This document shows, piece by piece, positions 8,709 through 17,747 of a stretch of 64,000 bases of DNA. The translations under genes and the position numbers were made by a program. This stretch comes from Hydrogenothermaceae bacterium (GTDB taxonomy: Bacteria > Aquificota > Aquificia > Aquificales > Hydrogenothermaceae): contig JAOABH010000003.1 in assembly GCA_026418455.1 (NCBI GenBank), positions 1-64,000 of the forward strand, in the 5' to 3' direction. The notes under the pieces are model-generated. The model was not told where the DNA came from, did not search any database, and saw nothing but the letters and a program-made list of their open reading frames with translations. The first letter of the stretch is position 1; each line of letters begins with the position of its first letter.

Positions 8709-9368
8709 TTCCTTTGAAAATCTATTACATATACATTGGGCTAATAAAATATCCTCTGGATTCGTTATTTTGAAGTTCAAAAAACTTCCCTGATTTACAG
8801 TTATTTTATATCCCATAACTTCCATAAGATAGGAGTCATCAGTTCCTTTTATATCTTTTTCTTTTGCATTTATATGGGCTTTTAGTAGCTTTTCATACTT
8901 AAAAGTTTGTGGTGTTTGAACTATGTATATATTCTCTCTGTTTAAAGTCTCCATAATCTGATTATCTATAACTTTTTTAACAGTATCAACAGATTTATAA
9001 GCTGTTATACTCCCATCCCATCCATCTTTTACATTTTTTATTCCCTCCATAAACATATCTTTTGTTGCAAAAGGTCTTGCTGAATCATGTATAACAACTA
9101 TCTCCGCCTCTTTTATAGCCAAAAGTCCGTTAAAGACAGATTCCTGTCTCTCAGAGCCTCCTTCTATCTTTATAAACTCTTTTTTTGATGTTATTTCTAA
9201 ATTGATATCTTCCTTCGGAAGGACTATAACTATCTTATCTATATCTGGAATCTCTTCAACAGTTCTTATAGAAAAATCTAATAATCTTTTCCCACATAGA
9301 TTAACGAACTGCTTTTTTGTACCAAACCTTTTTCCTTCACCTGCTGCAAGTAATATACAGACAACCAT
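8700..9368 (-). CDS. ispD: 2-C-methyl-D-erythritol 4-phosphate cytidylyltransferase
   Basis: Third step of the MEP pathway to isoprenoids, joining MEP to CTP. The N-terminal nucleotide-binding segment CILLAAGEGKRFGTKKQF (residues 4-21) and the conserved VIHDSARPF stretch (about 94-102) identify the family; VQTPQTFKYEKL is also typical. 222 aa, normal length. It is the last gene of the long minC-to-ispD minus-strand run and directly follows the copper ATPase gene with no gap. Confidence 0.95.
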   Translation of the reverse strand: MVVCILLAAGEGKRFGTKKQFVNLCGKRLLDFSIRTVEEIPDIDKIVIVLPKEDINLEITSKKEFIKIEGGSERQESVFNGLLAIKEAEIVVIHDSARPFATKDMFMEGIKNVKDGWDGSITAYKSVDTVKKVIDNQIMETLNRENIYIVQTPQTFKYEKLLKAHINAKEKDIKGTDDSYLMEVMGYKITVNQGSFLNFKITNPEDILLAQCICNRFSKEDG

Positions 9369-11483
9369 TTAGTAAGCTTTTACCCTGATTGAGTTACCTA
9401 TAACGAATGCACTACTCAACACCATCGCTAATGCTGCAAATATAGGAGTGAGATGCCCAGATATAGCTAAACCTATACCTATTATGTTGTATATAAAGGC
9501 CCAAAACATATTTGAGTATATAACTCTCTTTACTTTTTTGGAGAGAAGTATAACAAGGGGTACTTTTCTCAAATCATCACTTATTAAACTTATGTTGGCA
9601 GATTCTCTTGTAAGATCTGTACCACAACCCATAGCTATTCCTATATCTGCAGCAGCCAAGGCTGGAGCATCGTTTATTCCATCTCCTACCATAGCCACTA
9701 CTCTACCTTTTGATTTTTCTTCGTTTATTATCCTTAGCTTGTCTTCTGGAAGAAGACCTGAAATAACATCAATACCGAGTTCTTTTCTAATAGTCTTTGC
9801 AAAATATTCCCTATCTCCAGTTAAAACTTTGATATCTATCTTTAACTTTTTAAGAGCTTCAACGGCTATATAAGCTTCTTTTCTTATCTTCTGCTTAAAA
9901 GAAACAAACCCAATAACATCTCTATCATCAGATAGAAAGATAACAACTTCTCCATTTTCAACAGCCTTCTGTTTTAAACTTTCAAATTTATCCGTAGAGA
10001 CTCCTATAGCTCTCATAAATTCTTCACTTCCAAGGTAGTACACTTTACCATCTATTTCTCCACTTACTCCAAGACCAAAATGAACTTTAAAGTTTTTGAC
10101 TTCTCTCTCTTTACAATCTTCACACCACAGAATAAAACTTTTTGCTATCGGATGTTGTGAATGTTTTTCCAGAGAGTATATGATATTCTTTATTTCTTCA
10201 GATCCTTCAAAAACAGAAACTTCCATAACTTTCTCTGTTATTGTTCCGGTTTTGTCTAAAAATACAGTTTTAACCGCTGATAACTTCTCTAAAACTTCTG
10301 CACTTTTTATGATAATACCATCTTTCATAGCTTGACCTAAACCTATCCAAAGGGCAAGAGGTGCTCCTATACTGAATGCACACGGACAAGATATTAATAA
10401 AACAGATAAACTCACTATTAAAGCCTTCTCAAATCCAGACATGTAGAACCAATATATAAAAGAAGAGATTGCCAAAAAGAAAATAATCGGTAAAAAGTAA
10501 AAAGCTATTCTATCAGCCAATCTATTTATAGGAGCTTTTGTATTTCTTATCTGTTTCATAATTTCTATAAATCTGTTTAACGTCCATTGGGATTGAGGTT
10601 TATCAACCTTTACTTTAAAACTTCCGTCTATGGATGTTGTCCCAGCGTAAACAACATCACCATCTTTCTTCAAAACCGGTTTTGATTCTCCCGTTAAGAT
10701 AGACTCATCTATATGTCCTATACCACTTACTATAACTCCATCAGCTGGTATCTTCTCTCCAGGTAATATCCTAATAATATCTCCTACTTTTATCTCCTCA
10801 ACAGGAACCTCTTTTTCTCCACTTTCTGTTAAGATTACAGCTTTTTTTGCTGTCAAATCCATCAGTTTCTTCATAAAGTTAGAAGCCTTAACTCTTGAAG
10901 ATGTTTCAAGGTATCTCCCGAAAGTCACTAAAACCAGTATCATTGTAGCTGTTTCAAAGTATATAGCATTTTTCCCTGTAAAAACAGAGTAAACAGACAG
11001 AAAGTAAGCTGAAAAAGCACCGATAGCAATTAATGTGTCTGTATTAAAGTTAAGTATGTTCTCTTTTGAAAAAGAGTTTTTAAGAATAGGGATACCTAAA
11101 ACAGCCATAACTATAGTTGAAAATGCAAGGATTATCCATTTTATAAATCCAACAAACAACTTCATCTCTGGATCATTAGGATCTACAAAGTGGGACCCGT
11201 ATATATACATACTAAGCATCATAACAAGCATAGATAAGAAGTATCCAAATCCAAATCTTCCTAAGAAAGCAAGAGCTGTCCCTTCTTCCCCTCTTAATCC
11301 GGTGGTTTTGTTTATAAGATAACAACCAAAACAGCAAAAATCTTCCATCTTACCATTAACTTCAAATTTAAGTGGTCTTCCTGTTATCGGAATACCACAC
11401 TGATAACATTCAGCATTCTTTTCCTCTGACAAAGACAAAGGTCCACAGGAGCAAGATATAGTTGGCTTTAGTTTCTCTTCCAT
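9369..11483 (-). CDS. Copper-translocating P1B-type ATPase (CcoI/FixI/CopA family)
   Basis: A 704-residue P-type ATPase. It has the transmembrane metal-binding CPC (C366-P-C368), TGES actuator motif (about 264), DKTGT phosphorylation site (Asp410), the HP motif of the nucleotide domain (EKHSQHPIAKS) and GDGINDAPALAAADIGIAMG hinge. There is no HMA domain. The N-terminus instead carries a cysteine-rich module (C11, C13, C26, C29, C50, C51, C54) like the putative metal domain of CcoI/FixI and CtpA ATPases, which supply copper for cytochrome oxidase assembly. Export or oxidase maturation is inferred from this architecture. Confidence 0.92.
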   Translation of the reverse strand: MEEKLKPTISCSCGPLSLSEEKNAECYQCGIPITGRPLKFEVNGKMEDFCCFGCYLINKTTGLRGEEGTALAFLGRFGFGYFLSMLVMMLSMYIYGSHFVDPNDPEMKLFVGFIKWIILAFSTIVMAVLGIPILKNSFSKENILNFNTDTLIAIGAFSAYFLSVYSVFTGKNAIYFETATMILVLVTFGRYLETSSRVKASNFMKKLMDLTAKKAVILTESGEKEVPVEEIKVGDIIRILPGEKIPADGVIVSGIGHIDESILTGESKPVLKKDGDVVYAGTTSIDGSFKVKVDKPQSQWTLNRFIEIMKQIRNTKAPINRLADRIAFYFLPIIFFLAISSFIYWFYMSGFEKALIVSLSVLLISCPCAFSIGAPLALWIGLGQAMKDGIIIKSAEVLEKLSAVKTVFLDKTGTITEKVMEVSVFEGSEEIKNIIYSLEKHSQHPIAKSFILWCEDCKEREVKNFKVHFGLGVSGEIDGKVYYLGSEEFMRAIGVSTDKFESLKQKAVENGEVVIFLSDDRDVIGFVSFKQKIRKEAYIAVEALKKLKIDIKVLTGDREYFAKTIRKELGIDVISGLLPEDKLRIINEEKSKGRVVAMVGDGINDAPALAAADIGIAMGCGTDLTRESANISLISDDLRKVPLVILLSKKVKRVIYSNMFWAFIYNIIGIGLAISGHLTPIFAALAMVLSSAFVIGNSIRVKAY

Positions 11484-11486
11484 TTT

Positions 11487-11837
11487 TTAAATTTTTACCT
11501 CAAAGGCGTTTTTGATATGTTCAATCTCATCTCCTGTTATAGATACAACATCAAATCTTACTTCATCAAAATGCTGATTTAAATTAGTAAGATAGTAATT
11601 AGCCATCTTTGACAACTTCATTCTTTTTTTTATATCTATACTTTCTAAAGCTTTCCCAAAAGTGTCATAACTTCTACTTCTGACTTCTACAAACACCAAA
11701 CAGTTTCCATCTTTCGCTATTATATCTATCTCTCCAAATCTCTTTCTAAAATTCCTTTCAATTATAATATATCCCCTTTCTTTCAAAAACTTTACTGCTA
11801 TATCTTCTTTTAACTTTCCTATCTCAGATTTATTCAT
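11487..11837 (-). CDS. yraN: UPF0102/YraN family nuclease-fold protein
   Basis: A 116-residue protein with the family core GEIDIIAKDGNCLVFVEVRSR, which matches the E..D..E-V-K/R metal-binding pattern of restriction-endonuclease-like folds. The N-terminal GKLKEDIAVKFLKERGYIIIERNFR is also typical. Its biological role is unsettled; a Holliday-junction-resolvase-like function is often suggested. The start overlaps the end of the upstream surA-like gene by 4 bp, so the two are co-transcribed. Confidence 0.9.
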   Translation of the reverse strand: MNKSEIGKLKEDIAVKFLKERGYIIIERNFRKRFGEIDIIAKDGNCLVFVEVRSRSYDTFGKALESIDIKKRMKLSKMANYYLTNLNQHFDEVRFDVVSITGDEIEHIKNAFEVKI

Positions 11838-12682
11838 AGTCTCTGAATAACAGCTTGTTCTCTTAACTTTTTAATGTATATCTCATACTCTTTTTTAAAC
11901 TTCTCTAAGCTTTTTTCTTGAAAATCTTCCTTAGGAAGTAATTTTTTATCTTCTTTTTCTATGTATATAAAGTAAGTTCCTTTTTCTGTCTCCACTTTAA
12001 ATATATCTCCAGCTTTATGATTAAAAATAGCCTCATCAAGTTCTTTGACTAAATCACCTTTTCTAACATCTCCAAGTAATCCTCCATTTTCTGCTGTAAA
12101 TTTGTCATCTGAATACTGTTTTGCAAAAGATTGAAAGTTATCTTTATTTAAACTTTTCTCAAGTTCAGATACAACCTGTCCATAATCTTCTCTATTCTTT
12201 GACACAAAGATTATCCACACTTTCTTTATATCTTGAATTTGTCCTTCTATAACTCCCTTAGATAATGTCTGTCTCAAATAAAAGTGCAAAAACTTATTTG
12301 CAACTAAATCTCTCTTTATAAACTCTTTTAGCTTTTCATAGGATATACCTTCTTCCGCAAGTTTTCTCTTAAACTCTTCTAAGCTGTTTATTCCGTTTGC
12401 TTTTGCTATATTTAAGATAGCATCATCAACTTCTCTCGCAGATGCAGATATTCCAGATTTTGTAGCTTGCTGATAGAGTAATATTGAATCTATAATTTTC
12501 TCTTGTGCTTCTTCATCTGTTTTTACGTTATACCACTGTTTTGCAAACTCTATATCAGATTTTAAAATAGGCTCAGAGTTAACTACTAAAACTACTTTAT
12601 CAAAAAGTTGAAGTTCTTGGGCAAAAGAGATATCATATAAAAGTAGGATTAGGGTTAATACTTTAGTTATTACTTTTTTCAT
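11834..12682 (-). CDS. SurA-like periplasmic peptidyl-prolyl isomerase/chaperone
   Basis: A 282-residue protein with an N-terminal signal peptide (ITKVLTLILLLYDISFA). It has a SurA N-terminal helical chaperone region (LFDKVVLVVNSEPILKSDIEFA, then repeated helices to about residue 140) and one parvulin domain (FAKQYSDDKFTAENGGLLGDVRKGDL and EAIFNHKAGDIFKVETEKGTYFIYI). SurA-type proteins escort outer-membrane proteins, fitting a didermic cell. It has only one parvulin repeat rather than the two of E. coli SurA. It overlaps glmU upstream and yraN downstream. Confidence 0.85.
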   Translation of the reverse strand: MKKVITKVLTLILLLYDISFAQELQLFDKVVLVVNSEPILKSDIEFAKQWYNVKTDEEAQEKIIDSILLYQQATKSGISASAREVDDAILNIAKANGINSLEEFKRKLAEEGISYEKLKEFIKRDLVANKFLHFYLRQTLSKGVIEGQIQDIKKVWIIFVSKNREDYGQVVSELEKSLNKDNFQSFAKQYSDDKFTAENGGLLGDVRKGDLVKELDEAIFNHKAGDIFKVETEKGTYFIYIEKEDKKLLPKEDFQEKSLEKFKKEYEIYIKKLREQAVIQRL

Positions 12683-14117
12683 ATTTCTTCTTCCTCTTTT
12701 CTGAATAGTTTTCTACAATTTTTTGCTGATTTCTCTCTATTGCAAGAGCTTTATCCGGAACGTCTTTAGTTATAACTGAACCTGAACCAGTAATAGCTTC
12801 TTCACCTATTGTTACAGGTGCAACTAACATCGTATCACTTCCTATAAATGCTCTATCTTTTATAACTGTTTTATGTTTTTGAAATCCATCATAATTACAT
12901 GTTATAGTTCCGGCTCCAATGTTAACTTCATTTCCTATCTGGGCGTCTCCAAGATAAGATAGATGTTTTGCATTTGTATTTTTACCCATCTGACTGTTTT
13001 TAACCTCTACAAAATTTCCAATATGAGAGCCTTCACCTATGATGGAGCTTTCCCTTATCCTTGCAAAAGGTCCTATTATGGCATTGTCCTCTATAACAGA
13101 GTTTTCTATGTAAGAGTTTGCAAGTATCTTAACATTTTTCCCTATTTTACAGTTTTTTATAATACAGTTGGCTTCTATAGTAGTGCCACTATCTACTTTT
13201 GTCTTTCCTGTGATCATACAGTTTTGAAATATCTCAACATCATTTGAAAAATCCACATCAAACTCTATCCAAATACTTTCCGGATTATGGAACGTAACTC
13301 CATTGAGACCCCAAAAAGTCATAAATCTCTGTTTCATAATATTTTCAACACCAGCAAGCTGAAGCCTGTCATTTACATTTAATATTTCTGTATAATCTGG
13401 GATTTCAAGGGCATAAACATATTTACCTTCCTGTCTTAGTATCTCCACAACATCTGTTAAGTAATACTCTCCCTGTGCATTCTGGTTATTTAACTTTTCA
13501 AGAGCATTTGCAAGGTATGGAGCATAAAATATATATATTCCTGAGTTCACCTCGTTTATCTGTTTCTCTTGCGGTGAAGCATCTTTCTCTTCCACTATTT
13601 TCACAATCCTATGGGAACCATCCTTTATAACTCTGCCATATCCGTATGGATTTGGAACTTTAGCTGTTATAGCAACTCCTGCTATATTTTTATTTCTATA
13701 TCCTTCCCTCAAAGTTTCAAGATTTACACCCTCATATCTGATTAAAGCCTTTAGGTACTCTCCAGCATTGTGTAATGTTTCTCCTCTAATAAGTGGAACA
13801 TCACCATTTATAATAAGGACATATCCATCAAACTCCTCAAAATACTTCTTGGCAAGTAAAACAGCATGCCCTGTTCCAAGTTGCTGGTCTTGTTCTACAT
13901 AAATACATTTATCACAGTTAATCTCTCTTACAACTTCTTCCTTCTTATGCCCAACGACTATTATCGTCTCATTTGGTTTTAACCAACTTACAGCAAATTT
14001 AACATACCAGATTATCGGCTTACCTAATATAGTATGTAAAACCTTTGGCTTTTCTGATTTAAACCTTGTCCCCTTACCTGCAGCAAGTATTATTGCCCTT
14101 AAAGGAAAATCTACCAC
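12663..14117 (-). CDS. glmU: Bifunctional UDP-GlcNAc pyrophosphorylase / GlcN-1-P acetyltransferase
   Basis: Makes UDP-N-acetylglucosamine for peptidoglycan and LPS. The N-terminal uridylyltransferase half has RAIILAAGKGTRFKSEKPK (residues 7-25) and the EQDQQLGTGHAVLLA stretch. The C-terminal half is a left-handed beta-helix of hexapeptide repeats (from about residue 270) ending with HLSYLGDAQIGNEVNIGAGT and the acetyl-CoA site region NYDGFQKHKT. 484 aa, slightly longer than usual. The last 20 bp overlap the surA-like gene; its ATG overlaps the hisG stop. Confidence 0.96.
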   Translation of the reverse strand: MVDFPLRAIILAAGKGTRFKSEKPKVLHTILGKPIIWYVKFAVSWLKPNETIIVVGHKKEEVVREINCDKCIYVEQDQQLGTGHAVLLAKKYFEEFDGYVLIINGDVPLIRGETLHNAGEYLKALIRYEGVNLETLREGYRNKNIAGVAITAKVPNPYGYGRVIKDGSHRIVKIVEEKDASPQEKQINEVNSGIYIFYAPYLANALEKLNNQNAQGEYYLTDVVEILRQEGKYVYALEIPDYTEILNVNDRLQLAGVENIMKQRFMTFWGLNGVTFHNPESIWIEFDVDFSNDVEIFQNCMITGKTKVDSGTTIEANCIIKNCKIGKNVKILANSYIENSVIEDNAIIGPFARIRESSIIGEGSHIGNFVEVKNSQMGKNTNAKHLSYLGDAQIGNEVNIGAGTITCNYDGFQKHKTVIKDRAFIGSDTMLVAPVTIGEEAITGSGSVITKDVPDKALAIERNQQKIVENYSEKRKKKYEKSNN

Positions 14118-14752
14118 TACAAACCTCCTAAGAATGATTCAACAGTGTTTATCAGAAGAAATATATCCTGGGACTTAGTTTTATAACTCACTCTATTAAC
14201 TATCAGCTTTGCAGTTGACTCTTTTATAGTATCTATAACTACCAAACCGTTCTCCTTTAAAGTTGTCCCTGTTTCTACTATATCAACTATAAATGGTGCA
14301 AGTCCAACAAGTGGTGCAAGCTCAACAGATCCATATAACTCATATACTATTGGTTTTATACCTTTTTTAGAGAAGAAATTTCCAGCTATCTTTGGATATT
14401 TTGTAGCTACTTTTACACTGTTAGAAAGGTTTTCATAAAGCTCTCTACTTTCCGGTTTGCCTGCAACCACTATTCTACAGTAACCTATTCCAAGATCAAC
14501 AGGTCTGTAAACATCATAGTTTCCCTCATCAAGGACATCATCTCCTGCAACACCAAAATCTGCTATTCCACTTTCTACATAAACCGGAACATCTTTTGAT
14601 CTTACAACAAAAAATCTAAAATTTTCGGACTCTATTATCAACTTCCTTGTATCTTGGCTAACTGTTTCTTTTAAAATACCGGCATTCCTGAGTATATCTA
14701 TTGTTTGGCCAAAAAGCCTTCCTTTTGGTAATGCAAAGGATATCTTTTCCAT
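14117..14752 (-). CDS. hisG: ATP phosphoribosyltransferase, short form
   Basis: First enzyme of histidine synthesis, coupling ATP to PRPP. The opening MEKISFALPKGRLFG and the VVRSKDVPVYVESGIADFGVAGDDVL segment are diagnostic. At about 211 aa it is the short HisG form, which lacks the C-terminal regulatory domain and normally needs HisZ as partner; hisZ is not in this window. I place the start at the ATG at 14752, which follows GGAAGG and comes directly after the minE stop; a longer in-frame TTG start at 14770 is possible but would overlap minE. Confidence 0.93.
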   Translation of the reverse strand: MEKISFALPKGRLFGQTIDILRNAGILKETVSQDTRKLIIESENFRFFVVRSKDVPVYVESGIADFGVAGDDVLDEGNYDVYRPVDLGIGYCRIVVAGKPESRELYENLSNSVKVATKYPKIAGNFFSKKGIKPIVYELYGSVELAPLVGLAPFIVDIVETGTTLKENGLVVIDTIKESTAKLIVNRVSYKTKSQDIFLLINTVESFLGGL

Positions 14753-14753
14753 T

Positions 14754-14999
14754 CTACCTTCCATCTGCAAAAGGTATGCTTATCCAAAGTTCATCTCTAT
14801 CGTTCTCGGATTTTATCTCCACCTCTATGTTATGTGAATCAAACTGAGGATATTTAGAAAAGACAGAGATTAAATCTGATTTAAGTATATCAGCAAAGTT
14901 TGGTGGCAAACCCTTTCTCTCATATGACAAAACCATCATCAACCTTTCTTTTGCTTTATTTGCTGAGCTTTGTCTTTTAAAAAAGCTGAATATAGACAT
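14754..14999 (-). CDS. minE: Cell division topological specificity factor MinE
   Basis: An 81-residue protein that drives MinCD oscillation by stimulating the MinD ATPase. The N-terminal membrane-targeting and anti-MinCD region reads SIFSFFKRQSSANKAKERLMMVLSYER, followed by the topological specificity domain (DILKSDLISVFSKYPQFD..VEIKS). It sits 11 bp after minD in the conserved minC-minD-minE order. Confidence 0.94.
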   Translation of the reverse strand: MSIFSFFKRQSSANKAKERLMMVLSYERKGLPPNFADILKSDLISVFSKYPQFDSHNIEVEIKSENDRDELWISIPFADGR

Positions 15000-15010
15000 C
15001 TGTTTCCCCC

Positions 15011-15793
15011 TTATTTTCCAAATAACTTAGCGAAAAAGCCTTTTTTCTCTTCAAGTTCCTTAAATGGAACATCTTCTCCTTCTAATCTTTTTGCAATATT
15101 CCTAATAGCATTTCCGGCTTTCGACTCTTCAGAAAGAACAATAGGCTCTCCTTTGTTAGTAAAATCAACAAGTTTTTCTTCATCTGGAACAATACCTATT
15201 TTTGGAATCTGTAATATCTCTTCTATATCCTCTACTGAGAGCATCTCTCCTTTTTTAACTTGGTGTAATCTGATTCTGTTTATAACTAACTTCATATCTG
15301 TTTTTTCCATAGATTCAAGTAAGCCTATTATCCTATCAGCATCCCTTACAGAGGAAACCTCTGGATTTACCACTATTAAAGCCTCTGTAGCAGGAGCAGA
15401 TGCTGTCTTAAAGCCTCCCTCTATACCAGCTGGAGAGTCTATAAATATATAATCAAACTTCTCTTTAACAGCTTCAACTATCTCTACCATCTGATGGGGC
15501 TTGACAGCATCTTTATCCTTAGTTTGAGCTGCCGGCAGTAGATAGAGAGGAAGACCTCTTTTGTCTTTAACAAAGGCTTTCTCTGGAGATACTCTTCCCT
15601 CAACCACATCAACGATGTCATACACAATTCTGTTTTCTAACCCTAAAATCATATCAAGATTTCTAAGACCAATATCAGCATCAATAGCCAGAACCTTCTT
15701 GCCGAAAGATGCTAAAGCGGTAGAGATATTTGCCGTAATTGTTGTTTTACCAACTCCACCTTTTCCAGAAGTTACAACTATTACTCTTGCCAT
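15011..15793 (-). CDS. minD: Septum site-determining ATPase MinD
   Basis: A 260-residue ParA/MinD-family ATPase that recruits MinC to the membrane and moves with MinE. It has the deviant Walker A GKGGVGKTT (residues 10-18), the DADIGLRNLD region, DSPAGIE Walker B region, and a C-terminal amphipathic membrane-targeting helix (KKGFFAKLFGK). Between minC and minE in one operon. Confidence 0.96.
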   Translation of the reverse strand: MARVIVVTSGKGGVGKTTITANISTALASFGKKVLAIDADIGLRNLDMILGLENRIVYDIVDVVEGRVSPEKAFVKDKRGLPLYLLPAAQTKDKDAVKPHQMVEIVEAVKEKFDYIFIDSPAGIEGGFKTASAPATEALIVVNPEVSSVRDADRIIGLLESMEKTDMKLVINRIRLHQVKKGEMLSVEDIEEILQIPKIGIVPDEEKLVDFTNKGEPIVLSEESKAGNAIRNIAKRLEGEDVPFKELEEKKGFFAKLFGK

Positions 15794-15803
15794 CTTTTTT
15801 CCC

Positions 15804-16397
15804 TCACTTAATTTTTTCTATAACAATCTGGTTGTTTTCAACATAAGCCTTCTCCGGATAATCAACCTCTTCCGGTTTATCGGGAGATCTTGTAATAAAA
15901 CTTCCTATCCTTATCTGTTGAGGCAAAAATTTAAGTGCCATAATAACAGCAGTTTCATCACCGTTTGCTCCAGCATGGACAAATCCTCTTAAAGTACCCA
16001 TAACTATAATATTTCCAGAAGCAACAACATAAGCATCTGGATTAACATCTCCAAGTATCACAACATCTCCATCATACTCTACTTTCTGTCCACTTCTTAA
16101 GGTTTTATTTATAATTTTCATAGATTTTTTTTCATTTATGGAACTAACTGTCTTCGCAGTATCTTTTGAGTCTTTATAGCCTAATATCTGTGTATTATGA
16201 GATTTGAGTATATCTTCTATCCTTTTCTTATCTTCTTCAGATATATTTACTCCACCATAATCAACGACAGCAACACTTCCTTTAAAAAAGGTAGAAGACA
16301 ACTTTCTTTCCAGTTCTTCAAGATTCTCTTCTACCGTCTTATTGCTATCAAACTTTATCATAAGAGCAGGTATTGTTATTCCTTTTATCTCTATCAT
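15804..16397 (-). CDS. minC: Septum site-determining protein MinC
   Basis: A 197-residue FtsZ assembly inhibitor. The C-terminal beta-helix domain is clear (SGQKVEYDGDVVILGDVNPDA, GNIIVMGTLRGFVHAGANGDE and ALKFLPQQIRIGSFITRSPD); the N-terminal domain is diverged. It is the first gene of the long minus-strand operon ending at ispD. Its ATG is back-to-back with an in-frame ATG of the divergent lysA frame (CATATG at 16395-16400). Confidence 0.94.
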   Translation of the reverse strand: MIEIKGITIPALMIKFDSNKTVEENLEELERKLSSTFFKGSVAVVDYGGVNISEEDKKRIEDILKSHNTQILGYKDSKDTAKTVSSINEKKSMKIINKTLRSGQKVEYDGDVVILGDVNPDAYVVASGNIIVMGTLRGFVHAGANGDETAVIMALKFLPQQIRIGSFITRSPDKPEEVDYPEKAYVENNQIVIEKIK

Positions 16398-16472
16398 ATG
16401 TATAACCTTCTTGTAAATTTAACAATTTTATGGTTATTTATTCTACTGCAAATTTTCACAGGAGGCAAAAGA

Positions 16473-17747
16473 TTGGAAATTAGCCGTAACAACCTCTTCA
16501 TTGAATATTTCGGATATATAGACGGAAAACTTTACTGTGAAGATGTTTCAATACAAAATGTAGCTTCTAAAGTAGGAACCCCAATTTATATATACAGTAA
16601 AAAAGCTATTTTAGACAAAATAAATCAGTATAAAGAAGCTTTTAAAGATTACGACACACTTATCTGTTATGCTCTTAAAGCAAATTCAAATTTGTCTTTA
16701 CTTAAAATTATAGAAGAACAGGGACTTGGTGCTGATATAGTTTCCGGAGGAGAGTTATATAAAGCAAAAAAAGCCGGGTTTCCATCTAACAGAATAGTCT
16801 ATGCTGGAGTGGGAAAGACAGATTACGAGATAGAGTTTGCCATACGAGAGGGGATACTGTCTTTCAATGTAGAAAGTTTAATGGAACTTGAGGTTATAGA
16901 CCAGATAGCCAAGAAGTATGATAAAAAAGCAAATATATCTATCAGGATAAATCCAGATGTTGATCCAAAAACCCACCCATACATCTCAACTGGACTGAAA
17001 AAAAGTAAATTCGGAATAGATATTGACCAAGGATTAGACGCATACAGATATGCAGCAAAGTTTGATAACTTAAATATAATAGGGATACATTGTCATATTG
17101 GATCTCAGATAACAGATATATCAGTTTATAAAGAAGCAGCTGAAAAAACAGCAGATTTAGTATTTAAACTGAAGAAAGAAGGTATAGAGCTTCAATACTT
17201 CGATATGGGTGGAGGATTGGGTATAAGGTACAGACCTGAAGATAATGTTCCTACACCTAAAGATTTAGCAGATATAATCATTCCTGTTGTAAAACAGACA
17301 GGATTAAAACTGATAATAGAACCGGGAAGGTCTATAATAGGAGAAGCAGGAGCATTAATTGCAAAGGTTATTTTCCTGAAAGACAAGGGAGACAAACATT
17401 TTGTTATAGTTGATTCTGGAATGAATGATCTTATAAGACCTTCAATTTATAACGCTTATCATCATATAGTCTCAGTTAAACAAAACAGTGAGAAGATGGT
17501 TGCAGATATTGTAGGACCTATCTGTGAAACAGGAGATTTTCTTGGACTTGAGAGAGAGATTGATAAAGTAGAGAGAGGTGACTTTATAGCCGTTTTATCA
17601 GCTGGTGCCTATGGTGCAAGTATGTCCTCAAACTACAATGTTAGACCAAAAGCTGCAGAAGTTCTGATAGATGGCGAAAAATTTAGTATAATAAAAGAGA
17701 GAGAAGATTATAGACATATAAGTTTATTTGAAGAGGAGATTTTATGA
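16473..17747 (+). CDS. lysA: Diaminopimelate decarboxylase
   Basis: Last step of lysine synthesis, decarboxylating meso-DAP with pyridoxal phosphate. The PLP lysine lies in LICYALKANSNLSLL, and HCHIGSQI, a Gly-rich GGGLGIRY, an IIEPGRSI segment and GPICETGDFLG complete the fold-type III signature. About 424 aa. I place the start at the TTG at 16473, seven bases after a strong AGGAGG (16460-16465). The frame is open further upstream, and an ATG at 16398 would add a hydrophobic 25-residue leader but has no ribosome binding site. It overlaps purD by 4 bp. Confidence 0.95.
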   Translation: MEISRNNLFIEYFGYIDGKLYCEDVSIQNVASKVGTPIYIYSKKAILDKINQYKEAFKDYDTLICYALKANSNLSLLKIIEEQGLGADIVSGGELYKAKKAGFPSNRIVYAGVGKTDYEIEFAIREGILSFNVESLMELEVIDQIAKKYDKKANISIRINPDVDPKTHPYISTGLKKSKFGIDIDQGLDAYRYAAKFDNLNIIGIHCHIGSQITDISVYKEAAEKTADLVFKLKKEGIELQYFDMGGGLGIRYRPEDNVPTPKDLADIIIPVVKQTGLKLIIEPGRSIIGEAGALIAKVIFLKDKGDKHFVIVDSGMNDLIRPSIYNAYHHIVSVKQNSEKMVADIVGPICETGDFLGLEREIDKVERGDFIAVLSAGAYGASMSSNYNVRPKAAEVLIDGEKFSIIKEREDYRHISLFEEEIL

